From contig NZ_OZ026451.1 of the NCBI RefSeq assembly GCF_964019545.1, positions 62,001 to 126,000 of the forward strand: 64,000 nt of DNA. Direction: 5' to 3'. The position numbers and the translations under genes were made by a program. This document shows, one piece after another, positions 8,805-17,291 of this stretch (positions are counted from its first letter, which is position 1; each line of letters opens with the position of its first letter). A model generated the notes under the pieces. That model ran no database searches and was not told the origin of the DNA. It saw only the letters and a list, made by a program, of their open reading frames with translations. The stretch is from Rickettsiella endosymbiont of Xylota segnis. Its GTDB lineage: Bacteria; Pseudomonadota; Gammaproteobacteria; Diplorickettsiales; Diplorickettsiaceae.

Positions 8805-9434
8805 ATGTTAGATTACAAAAATTTTACTTTTCTCTTTATATTCTTTTTTTTATTCGGTTTTCCGCCGAGTGATGCCCAAATTATTGAAGAAAAATTCAAA
8901 GATATTATTGCTGGATGTGAGTTATGTCATGGTATCGAAGGAAATTCCACGGTAAATGAAAATTGGCCAAAATTGGCGGGACAGAACGCTAATTATTTAA
9001 TCAAGCAAATGCAGGACTTTCAACCGAAGGCGAAATGTGGGCGTGATAATCCAATAATGAACGCGTTAATTATAGCATTATCGAAAAAAGAAAAAATCAA
9101 AATAGCAAATTATTATGCAACTTTGTTAGGAACTATTGATAGCGCACAACCCCGTTTACTTTCTTTAGGACAAAGAATTTATCGTGGCGGAGATGCAAAT
9201 AAAGGACTGCCGGCTTGTTTAGCCTGTCATGGACCTGCAGGTTTAGGGAATCCATCGGCTGGATTTCCTCGTTTAAGTGGACAACATGCACGGTATATTG
9301 CCACTCAATTAAAAGCCTTTCGTGATGGCAAGCGGCATAATGATAAATTTCAGATGATGCCGGTAATTAGTAAGAAAATGAATGACACTGAAATAATTGC
9401 AGTAGCCAATTATATTTCAGGTTTATATTCTTAG
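8805..9434 (+). CDS. Diheme cytochrome c4
   Basis: 209 residues. An N-terminal hydrophobic signal (about residues 6-23, cleavage near SDA-Q) directs it to the periplasm. Two haem c sites are visible: CELCH at 38-42 and CLACH at 138-142, one per duplicated cytochrome domain. Methionines in NPIMNAL and MMPVISKKM fit the distal haem ligands. The duplicated layout PKLAGQNANYLIKQM / PRLSGQHARYIATQL is the c4 hallmark. Cytochrome c4 carries electrons from the bc1 complex to terminal oxidases. It is monocistronic and converges on the pqaA-like gene. Confidence 0.93.
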   Translation: MLDYKNFTFLFIFFFLFGFPPSDAQIIEEKFKDIIAGCELCHGIEGNSTVNENWPKLAGQNANYLIKQMQDFQPKAKCGRDNPIMNALIIALSKKEKIKIANYYATLLGTIDSAQPRLLSLGQRIYRGGDANKGLPACLACHGPAGLGNPSAGFPRLSGQHARYIATQLKAFRDGKRHNDKFQMMPVISKKMNDTEIIAVANYISGLYS

Positions 9435-9572
9435 GTTCTGCCTCTAAAGTACCCTTGCAGTCACTGCTGCATTAATAGCTCAAAAATACTCATTTACTTC
9501 GTGTAAACCCTGTTTTTTCGCGGTTTTCGCGTAGCGGATGACTACACTCATCACTTTAGGAACAGAACCTAA
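9431..9572. repeat. Inverted-repeat block between convergent genes
   Basis: 20-base arms at 9431-9450 and 9553-9572 are inverted copies with 17 matches. The left arm contains the cytochrome c4 stop and the right arm ends four bases before the pqaA-like stop. Smaller hairpins lie inside (TTTAC ttcgt GTAAA; CGCG gtttt CGCG). It may act as a bidirectional terminator or be a small non-autonomous element. No long T-run follows either arm. Confidence 0.55.
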
Positions 9573-9575
9573 AAT

Positions 9576-11114
9576 TTATTCAGCGATATTTTCATGCCCA
9601 GGTGTTATCAATAGACACATTCCTTGAGGTGGCATAATTTGGTTTTTTTTAGGATAAGTATCTGGCGATATAAAAATAGGTGTGCTTGCTCGTAAACCAT
9701 CAGGAAAATCTAATTCGACATACGATGCGCGCCAACCTTGTTTAACGTTTGGAATTATTAATTTGCTCTCTTGCTCGTTTACTATTATATCCGTTGGTTG
9801 ATAATGAATTGCACAGGAGTAACGAAAATCTCGGGTAAGGGGATTATTTGCAGACCATACTATTATTTTTTCAGGTTTTTCAGAATAATGAATTTTTAAT
9901 TCACCAGTCGTTTTCCTATTCCAAGTAATGATCGGTAACGTTTGATGAGAAATAATTCTTTTATAAAAAGCGGATAATGTAGAAGCTAATTGCGAGATCG
10001 AAGAGGAATATTCTACATAATGAGGGGAGTTCGGTAAATAAAATAATAACTTCTTTCCTGATAATGCTTGATAATAATATTGAGAACTATCGGGTGGAAA
10101 AAAATCATCTCCACTTGCATTAATAATATATTTAGACATCTCAGCTAACTTTTTTTGATAAGCTGTGTCTGTAAAGTAAGTGAAAGGATCCTCTATTTGT
10201 AATAACTTTAAATAATTTCTGAAAAAAGGACTTTTGGGGTCAGCATATTCAGGTATGTATTGTTGATAATAATCCTTCAATGCTATCGGCCAATGCTGAG
10301 CGTAAACTTTATAAATATGTGGTAATTGTTTTTTTAGATTTAATACATCAACTACAATGGGAATCATTGCAATAACTCGATGATCAAGCAAGGCAGTCAT
10401 CCATGTCGCCCATCCGCGTTTTGAAGCGCCTATGACTACAAAATGATTGATGCTTATATGATGTTCCAGTAATATATTTTGTGCTAAGGTCATGGCTTGC
10501 TGTGCAGCAATTGCCATAGGAATATGTAAGGGATAATAAGCTAATTTTGGATTATGAATAAAACGATTCCAGGTAAAAGCAATAATTTCATCTTCTTTTA
10601 ATTGTTTATCGTTGATAGTTAAATATTGATTAGGATCATCTTTAAGTACAACAACAATATTACGTTGAATTAATTGACTAATAATTTTATCCGGAGTGTT
10701 GTTTCTTGTTATATTAGAATGGATATATCCACCAGTAATATAAAGAGCAGCCGTATGAACATTAGAATTTTCTTTAGGAATGAAAATATCTACTTCGTGC
10801 TTCCAAGCATTGGGCGTAATGATATCTGGAATACCCATCTGGAAAACTTTCGGCCAAATAAGTGATACGAAACCATATCTATATTGAGTGTATTGATTTG
10901 TTTTTTCTTCGCCTAGATAACTTAATTGTGAAGTGTGACTAGGTAATATCTTTCCAGCACAGGGCAATACATGATGAGGATGTTGTAATAGATAAAGAGT
11001 ATTTTCGCAGTTTTTCAAATCCAAAGGAAAAGCATAAGTTTTTATTGCAGGATAAAAAAGAGGTAAAGAAAACAAAATTAAACAGATTAATTTTTTTATA
11101 GGTATATATTTCAT
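9576..11114 (-). CDS. PqaA-like (PhoPQ-activated pathogenicity-related) protein
   Basis: 512 residues with an N-terminal signal (about residues 8-28), so probably exported. The family is recognised from YITGGYIH (126-133) and a hydrolase-like elbow GASKRGW (229-235, Ser231), followed by the AMIPIVVDVLN segment. PhoPQ-activated protein PqaA was described in Salmonella as PhoP-regulated and linked to peptide resistance; its chemistry is not established. The fold looks like an alpha/beta hydrolase, which is inference. The start overlaps the preceding TPR-methyltransferase stop by ATGA, so the two are translationally coupled. Confidence 0.8.
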   Translation of the reverse strand: MKYIPIKKLICLILFSLPLFYPAIKTYAFPLDLKNCENTLYLLQHPHHVLPCAGKILPSHTSQLSYLGEEKTNQYTQYRYGFVSLIWPKVFQMGIPDIITPNAWKHEVDIFIPKENSNVHTAALYITGGYIHSNITRNNTPDKIISQLIQRNIVVVLKDDPNQYLTINDKQLKEDEIIAFTWNRFIHNPKLAYYPLHIPMAIAAQQAMTLAQNILLEHHISINHFVVIGASKRGWATWMTALLDHRVIAMIPIVVDVLNLKKQLPHIYKVYAQHWPIALKDYYQQYIPEYADPKSPFFRNYLKLLQIEDPFTYFTDTAYQKKLAEMSKYIINASGDDFFPPDSSQYYYQALSGKKLLFYLPNSPHYVEYSSSISQLASTLSAFYKRIISHQTLPIITWNRKTTGELKIHYSEKPEKIIVWSANNPLTRDFRYSCAIHYQPTDIIVNEQESKLIIPNVKQGWRASYVELDFPDGLRASTPIFISPDTYPKKNQIMPPQGMCLLITPGHENIAE

Positions 11115-12874
11115 AAGTTTACCATTATTTTTTTCTGAAAAATAAATAAGCCTGTCTGAATAGCTTTATTTTCTTGCTGACGACCTACTATATTTTTATA
11201 ATTTAAGAGTGTTAACTGATTTTTTTTAGCTAATTCTCTTACATAAATTTCAGCATGTTGATATCGGCCATTAGCTTGTAAAGTGTATGAAGAGAAAGCT
11301 TGCTCAGAAAGCTCAATAGAGATAGCCAACAAACCATTAGCAGTTAAACAATGTAAAGTTTTAGTAAAAAACTCACTAAGTTTGCCAAAATATACTAATG
11401 TATCGATACATAAAATAAGGTCAAAATTCTCTTTTGATTCAGCTAAGCTATTCAAAATATCATTTTCTATTAAGACATCATAACACGCTTTTTCTTTAGC
11501 TTTATTAAGCATATTCGGTGAAATATCTATACCAGTTATTTTTTTAGAAATATCAACGAAACAACGACCACTAAGACCGGTACCACAACCTAGATCTAAA
11601 AGATTATATTTTTTTTTCTCCAAAAATGGATTTAATTGTTTACGCAGTAGTTCAGGTGTTTTATAGAGTAATACGTTTTGCAAATGCGCATCAAATTGAT
11701 AGGCGTAATTGTCAAATAAATTTTTAATATAATCTAAAGGGGCGGTTTCAGGTAGAGATTGTCGAGTGAGTGCACTAATCATATAATTAGCAATGGAATG
11801 TTTGTTGTTTAAATTTAAAATGGTTTGATAATGGGTTAAAGCAGTAACTGGATTGTTAAGTTTTAAATAAATGGCAGCAAGATTACAATGAGTATCTATT
11901 TGTGTATCATCTATAGTCAAAATCTTTTTTAAATCATATTTGGCTTCATGCAAATTACCAATCAACATTAAGCTATGTGCTCGGTTAAAAAGCGCCTCTA
12001 TATTTAAAGGATCTAAATTTAGATATAAAGAATAATGCCATATGGCTTCTCTTAATTGATTGTTTTGTAATAAAATAGCTGCAAGATTGTTTCTTGCGGT
12101 TTTATGCTTAGGATCAATAATGAGTGCCCGTTTAAAATAATCGATAGCTACATTAATTTGCTCTTTTTTTAACATTAGAGCACCGAAATTATTTAATAAT
12201 TCTACTGAATTTGGATCTAAATCGAATATTTTTTGATAATGATAATGGACTTTTTCTAGATCTTGATTTTGCCAATAAATATTGGCGAGTTGCCAATGTC
12301 CTTGAATAGAATTTGGATGTAAGTTTATTACATTTTTAAATTGAGTTATTGCAGCATTTTTTTCTTGTTGAGCTAAAAATACTAAACCTAAATTAAAATG
12401 TGCTTCCAAGTAGTCCGTTTTTATATCGATGGCTAGAATATAATGTTGCCGAGCCGCATTTAATTGATTTTGTTTATAAAATAAACTCGCTAAATTATTA
12501 TGAACTTCAGCATAGTGTGGATTTAAACGCAAAGCAGTTTGATAATGTGTTAATGCGAATTCAAATTGATTTATGTTTTTAAAAAGATTTGCTAAATGAA
12601 AGTGAAAACGTGTTGAATCGGGTTGAATAGATAAAGCGCGTTGTATCCAAGCAATCGCAGTCTCCCATTGCTCTAATTCAGAAGCAAGCATACCTAAAGC
12701 ATGCATAGTTTCTACATGATCAGGCTGTATGTTGAGTATATATTCATAAATATCTCTAGCATATTTTACATTGCCTGATTCATGGGCATTCAAAGCTTGC
12801 TGAAAAAGAACTTCAATAGTAGGAAGATTTTCAGCTTGGACTAACTGTGCCATTTCATCATGTGTATTATTCAT
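11111..12874 (-). CDS. TPR-repeat protein with C-terminal SAM methyltransferase domain
   Basis: 587 residues. About residues 15-370 are a run of roughly ten tetratricopeptide repeats (A-L-G-A-F-P spacing as in AIDYFKRALIIDPKHKTARNNLAAILL). About residues 375-587 form a class I methyltransferase with motif I DLGCGTG (427-433), GIDISPNML and a late FDLILCIDTLVYF. The substrate is unknown; TPRs suggest a protein partner. There is no signal peptide, so it is likely cytoplasmic. It overlaps sixA by 8 bp and the pqaA-like gene by 4 bp, which places it in a tightly packed operon and suggests, but does not prove, shared function with the exported PqaA-like product. Confidence 0.85.
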   Translation of the reverse strand: MNNTHDEMAQLVQAENLPTIEVLFQQALNAHESGNVKYARDIYEYILNIQPDHVETMHALGMLASELEQWETAIAWIQRALSIQPDSTRFHFHLANLFKNINQFEFALTHYQTALRLNPHYAEVHNNLASLFYKQNQLNAARQHYILAIDIKTDYLEAHFNLGLVFLAQQEKNAAITQFKNVINLHPNSIQGHWQLANIYWQNQDLEKVHYHYQKIFDLDPNSVELLNNFGALMLKKEQINVAIDYFKRALIIDPKHKTARNNLAAILLQNNQLREAIWHYSLYLNLDPLNIEALFNRAHSLMLIGNLHEAKYDLKKILTIDDTQIDTHCNLAAIYLKLNNPVTALTHYQTILNLNNKHSIANYMISALTRQSLPETAPLDYIKNLFDNYAYQFDAHLQNVLLYKTPELLRKQLNPFLEKKKYNLLDLGCGTGLSGRCFVDISKKITGIDISPNMLNKAKEKACYDVLIENDILNSLAESKENFDLILCIDTLVYFGKLSEFFTKTLHCLTANGLLAISIELSEQAFSSYTLQANGRYQHAEIYVRELAKKNQLTLLNYKNIVGRQQENKAIQTGLFIFQKKIMVNL

Positions 12875-13358
12875 GTCCAGGCTCGATGAAAAACAGTAAC
12901 GATCCTTGTTTAGTCAGTAGATCATCCCATTTTTCAATATCAAAATTTATTGAGATTATACCTGCGGGAGGCAAAATGATAGATTTTGTAGTTAAACATA
13001 ATTTGTGGGCCAAGCAACTTAATGTAGGATTATGACCAATTATGAAAGCCTGTTGAGCTAAATTTAACAATAAAAAGGCTTGTAAAATAGTTTTGATATC
13101 GCCTGAATATAGTATAGGACTAATCTTCAGCAATCTTGGGTTTATTTTTAATTTTTCGCAGAGAAGTTGAGCTGTTTGTATCGCACGTGTAGCTGGGCTA
13201 CAAAGCAAATAATCTGGCAAGATTTTTTTTTCTATTAATTGGTTTGAAATATTTTCAATTTGGCGAAGACCAAATGGAGTGAGAGTCCGATCTTTATCAC
13301 TTTCAAAAATCTGTTGCGGATAGGTTTCGGCATGTCGAATAAACGTCAAATTTTTCAT
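12867..13358 (-). CDS. sixA: SixA-type phosphohistidine phosphatase
   Basis: 163 residues, right for SixA. The histidine-phosphatase signature RHA (8-10, His9 nucleophile) opens the protein; SPATRAIQTA and IIGHNPTLSCLAH supply the second Arg and second His of the active site. SixA in E. coli dephosphorylates histidine on phosphotransfer proteins; the target here is not evident. It lies in the long minus-strand run between hspQ (34 bp) and the TPR-methyltransferase (8-bp overlap). Confidence 0.88.
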   Translation of the reverse strand: MKNLTFIRHAETYPQQIFESDKDRTLTPFGLRQIENISNQLIEKKILPDYLLCSPATRAIQTAQLLCEKLKINPRLLKISPILYSGDIKTILQAFLLLNLAQQAFIIGHNPTLSCLAHKLCLTTKSIILPPAGIISINFDIEKWDDLLTKQGSLLFFIEPGHE

Positions 13359-13392
13359 AATTCAGTTTTTTATTAATCAATTATATTGTTGT

Positions 13393-13713
13393 TCAATTGC
13401 TATATCGACGACGATAGTAGACACCATTTTCAAAGTTATCAAAAAAATAATCTAATTCAGGATGTTCAATTGGATCTAATGTATCGTCCTTAGTTAAATT
13501 CATTTCGGCTGCATATGCATGATGAACAGAGCCATGAACTAAAATATGATACCAAGGTTGGTTTTTAGGAGGATTTCCGGGCGCGTTTTTGCTATACCAA
13601 GCATCATCTCCTTGAAAGCCAGCATCAGCGTCAATAATGACACCGCGATAGCCAAATAAACTATGCTGAACAATTTCTCCGATTCCAAAACGTGCTTTTA
13701 TAGGCTCCCTCAT
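13393..13713 (-). CDS. hspQ: HspQ, heat-shock / YccV-like protein
   Basis: 106 residues. The YccV-like domain is recognised from ARFGIGEIVQHSLFGYRGVIIDADAGFQ, NQPWYHILVHGSVHHAYAAEMNL and the C-terminal YYRRRYS. In E. coli HspQ (YccV) modulates Lon protease activity and was earlier called a hemimethylated-DNA-binding protein. It is 9 bp downstream of xthA, so co-transcription is likely. No heat-shock promoter was found directly upstream, as expected inside an operon. Confidence 0.9.
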   Translation of the reverse strand: MREPIKARFGIGEIVQHSLFGYRGVIIDADAGFQGDDAWYSKNAPGNPPKNQPWYHILVHGSVHHAYAAEMNLTKDDTLDPIEHPELDYFFDNFENGVYYRRRYSN

Positions 13714-13722
13714 AAATAAATC

Positions 13723-14508
13723 CTAGTTGATATTTTGATAAGTTGCTATGACGGGAACGTGATCCGACGGTTTTTCCCACAATCGTATTTCTTTATCAAT
13801 TTCGCAAGCAATACATTGAGAAATTAAAGCATTACTGCTTAATATATGATCGATACGTAAACCATGATTTCGTCGAAAAGCACCAGCCCTGTAATCCCAC
13901 CATGTGTAATAACCGGGCTCATTATTAAATAACCGAAAACTATCCTTTAACCCTAAAGCCAATATATCATTTAAAGCGTGACGTTCCTCGGGACTAACTA
14001 ACACTTTGTCTTGCCAAATTTGCGGATCATGAACGTCTTTATCTTCCGGAGCGATATTAAAATCTCCTAGTACGATTAAATGTGGATGTATACTTAATTC
14101 CTGTTGTAAATAATTTTTTAATTGCTTTAACCATTGCAATTTATAGATAAATTTTTCAGACCCTACATTTGAACCATTAGGCACGTAAACGTTGACAATA
14201 CGTATAGATCCTATATTTACCACTAAAATACGTCGTTGTGTATCATCAAAGTCCGGCAAGAAAGTCATTTCATTTTGCATGGGAATACGACTAATGAAGG
14301 CAACACCATTATAGGTCTTTTGGCCATTATATAAGATATGGTAACCCGCTTTTTTAAATGGCTCTTCAGGAAAATGGTGATTTTCAACTTTCGTTTCTTG
14401 TATCGCAAGCAGGTGAGGTTCATAGGAAGTCAGCCATGTTAAAACATGTTCTAAACGTACGCGCAATGAATTAACATTCCAAGTGGCAATTTTAAATAAT
14501 TGAGTCAT
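13723..14508 (-). CDS. xthA: Exodeoxyribonuclease III (AP endonuclease)
   Basis: 261 residues. The exonuclease III/AP endonuclease fold is clear: TWNVNSLRVR, QETKVE (metal-binding Glu), YVPNGSN, LGDFNIAPED (Asp-Asn pair), LRIDHILSS and the terminal SDHVPV with the catalytic His. It repairs abasic sites and removes 3' blocks. The start overlaps the fieF stop by 4 bp. Two subtypes (XthA and ExoA-like) exist; the sequence gives no reason to separate them here. Confidence 0.95.
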   Translation of the reverse strand: MTQLFKIATWNVNSLRVRLEHVLTWLTSYEPHLLAIQETKVENHHFPEEPFKKAGYHILYNGQKTYNGVAFISRIPMQNEMTFLPDFDDTQRRILVVNIGSIRIVNVYVPNGSNVGSEKFIYKLQWLKQLKNYLQQELSIHPHLIVLGDFNIAPEDKDVHDPQIWQDKVLVSPEERHALNDILALGLKDSFRLFNNEPGYYTWWDYRAGAFRRNHGLRIDHILSSNALISQCIACEIDKEIRLWEKPSDHVPVIATYQNIN

Positions 14509-15629
14509 TTATAATAAAAAATTTTAATATCAGTGATAAAGCTTTCGGTTGCTGTAATTTTTTTTAATTTAGTTTCTAAGTCATTTTGTTTACTGAATTC
14601 AATCGGTAATTTCAAGTCAATCGTGATTTTACTTTCCAAATAATGAAAAGCAGCTGTTTTAATTGCTATTTCTGGTAGTAAATGTTGCCAATGTTTCTGC
14701 AAAATTTTTTGTAATGTAGTTCGATTAGGTAAATTATAAGAAGGATTAGTTAATTCATCATCTTCTGTATCAATATGCACGGTAACATCAGTAATATCTG
14801 GAAATGATGCAATCAAACGTTTATCGACTTCTTGGCCTATATAATGTCCTTCTGAAACACTAATAAAGGGATCCACTAAAACATGAACATCACAAAAGAT
14901 GGATCCTGCAATTGAGCGGGTGCGAAGTTGATGAATTGCTTTTACACCAGGGATTTCCTTTATAAATAATTTAATTTTTTCAGTTTCTTCTATGCTGAGA
15001 GCGGTATCAACTAATTCACGAATACTATGCCAACCAAAATCCCAAGCCATTTTTAAAATCAATAATCCAACAATAATAGCTGCAACAGCATCTAATTTAG
15101 GGAAACCAAGCCAAGCTCCAATCACACCTAAAGCAACGGCTATAGAAGAAGCTGAATCACTACGATGATGCCAGGCATTGGTCATTAACAGTCTGGATTT
15201 AATTTTATTTGCTATCTGTTTGGTCCAGAAATAAAGTATCTCATTGAGCACAACTGAACTAAGAGCAATCCATAAAACAATTTGAGCTGGCACGATATGG
15301 ACATGAACCGCAGCGATAGTATTAAAAGCGTTTACAATGATAGCAAAAGCTGCAATAGCTAAAATTAATGCTAAAAAAACGGTAGCTGCTGTTTCAATAC
15401 GACCATGTCCATAAGGATGATCCTCATCCGCCGCTTTATTGCCAAATTTTGAGGCAATAATAACAACGCTATCAACAATTAAATCAGATAGGGAATGAAT
15501 TCCATCAGCTAGTAAGCCATGAGAATGACCAATAATACCAAAGATTATTTTCAATCCCGCTAATAGGATATTTTTTAATCCACCCCACAATGCGATAAAG
15601 CGTGTTTGTTGATAGCGAGAAGTCTTCAT
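14505..15629 (-). CDS. Cation diffusion facilitator (FieF/YiiP-like) metal exporter
   Basis: 374 residues from the ATG at 15627-15629, which overlaps the tusA stop in a TAATG. The frame stays open to 15671 inside tusA, but this coupled start is more likely. About six membrane helices are followed by a cytoplasmic ferredoxin-like domain. Metal-site residues typical of CDF proteins are visible: ADGIHSLSD (Asp42, Asp49), DEDHPYGHGRIE and WHHRSDSASS. Family members export Zn2+, Fe2+ or Mn2+ by proton antiport; specificity is not assigned. The C-terminal domain is longer than the usual 290-300-residue FieF. Confidence 0.87.
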   Translation of the reverse strand: MKTSRYQQTRFIALWGGLKNILLAGLKIIFGIIGHSHGLLADGIHSLSDLIVDSVVIIASKFGNKAADEDHPYGHGRIETAATVFLALILAIAAFAIIVNAFNTIAAVHVHIVPAQIVLWIALSSVVLNEILYFWTKQIANKIKSRLLMTNAWHHRSDSASSIAVALGVIGAWLGFPKLDAVAAIIVGLLILKMAWDFGWHSIRELVDTALSIEETEKIKLFIKEIPGVKAIHQLRTRSIAGSIFCDVHVLVDPFISVSEGHYIGQEVDKRLIASFPDITDVTVHIDTEDDELTNPSYNLPNRTTLQKILQKHWQHLLPEIAIKTAAFHYLESKITIDLKLPIEFSKQNDLETKLKKITATESFITDIKIFYYK

Positions 15630-15862
15630 TAACAAGTACCTATTTGTATCGACATGAAAATTTCTCGACATTGTGTGCTACTAGACAGTAAATAGTGACC
15701 ATGGATGCGACACCAAGCTGAAATATCAGAGAGGCTACCTTTATCAGTACATACGACCTCTAAAATATCACCAGGATTTAACTTTTTTACGTATTCTTGT
15801 ACCTTAATAACAGGTAAAGGACACAGTAAACGTCGAGCATCTAATTGGTGAGTCATAATCAT
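15629..15862 (-). CDS. tusA: TusA-family sulfur carrier
   Basis: 77 residues. The family motif CPLPVIKVQ gives a single active cysteine at residue 14, followed by LNPGDILEVVCTDKGSLSDISAWCRIHGH. TusA accepts persulfide from IscS and passes it on in tRNA 2-thiouridine synthesis and other routes. The neighbour 78 bp upstream is a PP-loop enzyme of the tRNA-thiolation type, which suggests a local sulfur-transfer pair. Its stop overlaps the fieF start. Confidence 0.9.
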   Translation of the reverse strand: MIMTHQLDARRLLCPLPVIKVQEYVKKLNPGDILEVVCTDKGSLSDISAWCRIHGHYLLSSSTQCREIFMSIQIGTC

Positions 15863-15940
15863 TGGTTTTTGTAGATAATCTATATTAATTTATTGGGATT
15901 AGACTTGCTTTTAATAAAATTCTTTTCTTAGAAAATAAGA

Positions 15941-16981
15941 TTAGCCCGAAATATACCACTCTTTAGGGATCTGATCTGCAGTAAAAGGGTTAACCTCCAC
16001 TGTTTGCACAGAACCACTCAATGAGCAAATTTCCAAAGTTACCTTATCATTGGATTTAGCGTCGGTAAAGCGAGCAGCGATTTTTGCGGCATAATGGATG
16101 TATTCAGCATTAATTTTACCATCAATTAGGCTTAAAGGACCTAGATGACTAATGGGCTTTATCGAGGTATATTGATGTTGATAGGCTTCAAGGAAATGAT
16201 TTTCACCTTCATCCCTGCCAATAATGAGCTTAAAATCGGGATTGGGTCGAATGTGCCGACCTACTTTCAGCAAGATGATATCATCAAATTCATAGTCTTT
16301 TTTTCCTCGATGCGTCCACAGATCTCTTAGTTTTTTTGTGTAATGACCGTTAGTTAAAAAACAACAGCCTCCAGCAGGCTGTGCATATTCTTGAAAATCA
16401 AATTTTCTTGCTAAATCGAATTGAGGGTTACGACTACGACCAGAAAATCCCTGAAGTTTCTCACGATCTACCCACCCCTCACGTTCTACCAAAGTGGGTG
16501 CTAATAGTTTGGCACAAAGTGGGCGTAATAGAATGCCGTCTGCTTTAGATTCATGCGCGACTATAGGCATATTTCTTTTAAGTTGCGATTTCGGACGCTG
16601 ACCAATGACCTCTCCAGTAATAATAAAATCAAAGTGATTTTCCTCCATCCATTGCTTGGCCCTATTCACCATAAAAATTTTACAATCGAGACAAGGATTG
16701 AGATGAGCGCCATAGCCATGTTTAGGGTTCAAGACTATCTGTTTATAGTCTTGAATAATATCAATAATATGTAATTTAATTCCTAATTGTTCAGCAGCCC
16801 ATAACGCGTTGTTGCGTTTAGGTTTGCTAGGTTGTAAATTACGAATAGCTCCTGTATGTCCCTCAATGCAAAATCCAGTATAAAAATTAATACCTTCAAC
16901 ATAAATCCCTTGTTCTTGGATAACACGGACGGCAAGCATAGAATCCAAGCCGCCAGAAATAAGAGCAACTGCTTTTTTCAT
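15941..16981 (-). CDS. PP-loop ATPase of the tRNA-thiolation type
   Basis: 346 residues. An adenylating PP-loop SGGLDS (9-14) starts the protein. Cysteines sit at 38 (YTGFC), 97 and 100 (NPCLDCK) and 206-207 (GGCC). A CxxC plus a further Cys resembles the iron-sulfur ligands of TtuA/ThiI-type sulfurtransferases. Homologues are often labelled tRNA (5-methylaminomethyl-2-thiouridylate)-methyltransferase, but it is shorter than and different from MnmA; the C-terminal part (about 215-346) looks like a separate RNA-binding-type domain. Likely role: tRNA or other sulfur insertion; substrate unknown. tusA follows 78 bp downstream. Confidence 0.75.
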   Translation of the reverse strand: MKKAVALISGGLDSMLAVRVIQEQGIYVEGINFYTGFCIEGHTGAIRNLQPSKPKRNNALWAAEQLGIKLHIIDIIQDYKQIVLNPKHGYGAHLNPCLDCKIFMVNRAKQWMEENHFDFIITGEVIGQRPKSQLKRNMPIVAHESKADGILLRPLCAKLLAPTLVEREGWVDREKLQGFSGRSRNPQFDLARKFDFQEYAQPAGGCCFLTNGHYTKKLRDLWTHRGKKDYEFDDIILLKVGRHIRPNPDFKLIIGRDEGENHFLEAYQHQYTSIKPISHLGPLSLIDGKINAEYIHYAAKIAARFTDAKSNDKVTLEICSLSGSVQTVEVNPFTADQIPKEWYISG

Positions 16982-16992
16982 AATCGAACCAT

Positions 16993-17274
16993 TCAGAAAT
17001 TAAATACAAAATGTACTTGTTGATTTAGTAAGCTATCACGACATCTGCTCAAATCCTTACTAAAAGAATGTTCTACATTTGATGAGGGTATAGAAGGTCC
17101 TCGGATGGGACCGAATCCAGCGGGCATCGTACTGGAAGGGGTCCTGGCTTTCCCAGGAATAATTTTAAAAGTAAATGGTTCTGACGAAATTAACCACCTA
17201 TCAGAGCTTGGACTTGAATGGCAAGCTAACAAAAATAAAGAAAAAAAAAGTAATAAAAATTTACTTTTATGCAT
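16993..17274 (-). CDS. Small hypothetical lipoprotein
   Basis: 93 residues. A basic start and a hydrophobic run lead to the lipobox LLAC with Cys18, so it should be a lipid-anchored envelope protein. The mature part is rich in Pro and Ser (KARTPSSTMPAGFGPIRGPSIPSSN) with no recognisable domain. It is 11 bp upstream of the PP-loop gene and 17 bp downstream of the metB/C-like gene on the same strand, so it is probably co-transcribed. I do not recognise the family. Confidence 0.65.
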   Translation of the reverse strand: MHKSKFLLLFFSLFLLACHSSPSSDRWLISSEPFTFKIIPGKARTPSSTMPAGFGPIRGPSIPSSNVEHSFSKDLSRCRDSLLNQQVHFVFNF

Positions 17275-17291
17275 AATAAAAAAATAAATTT

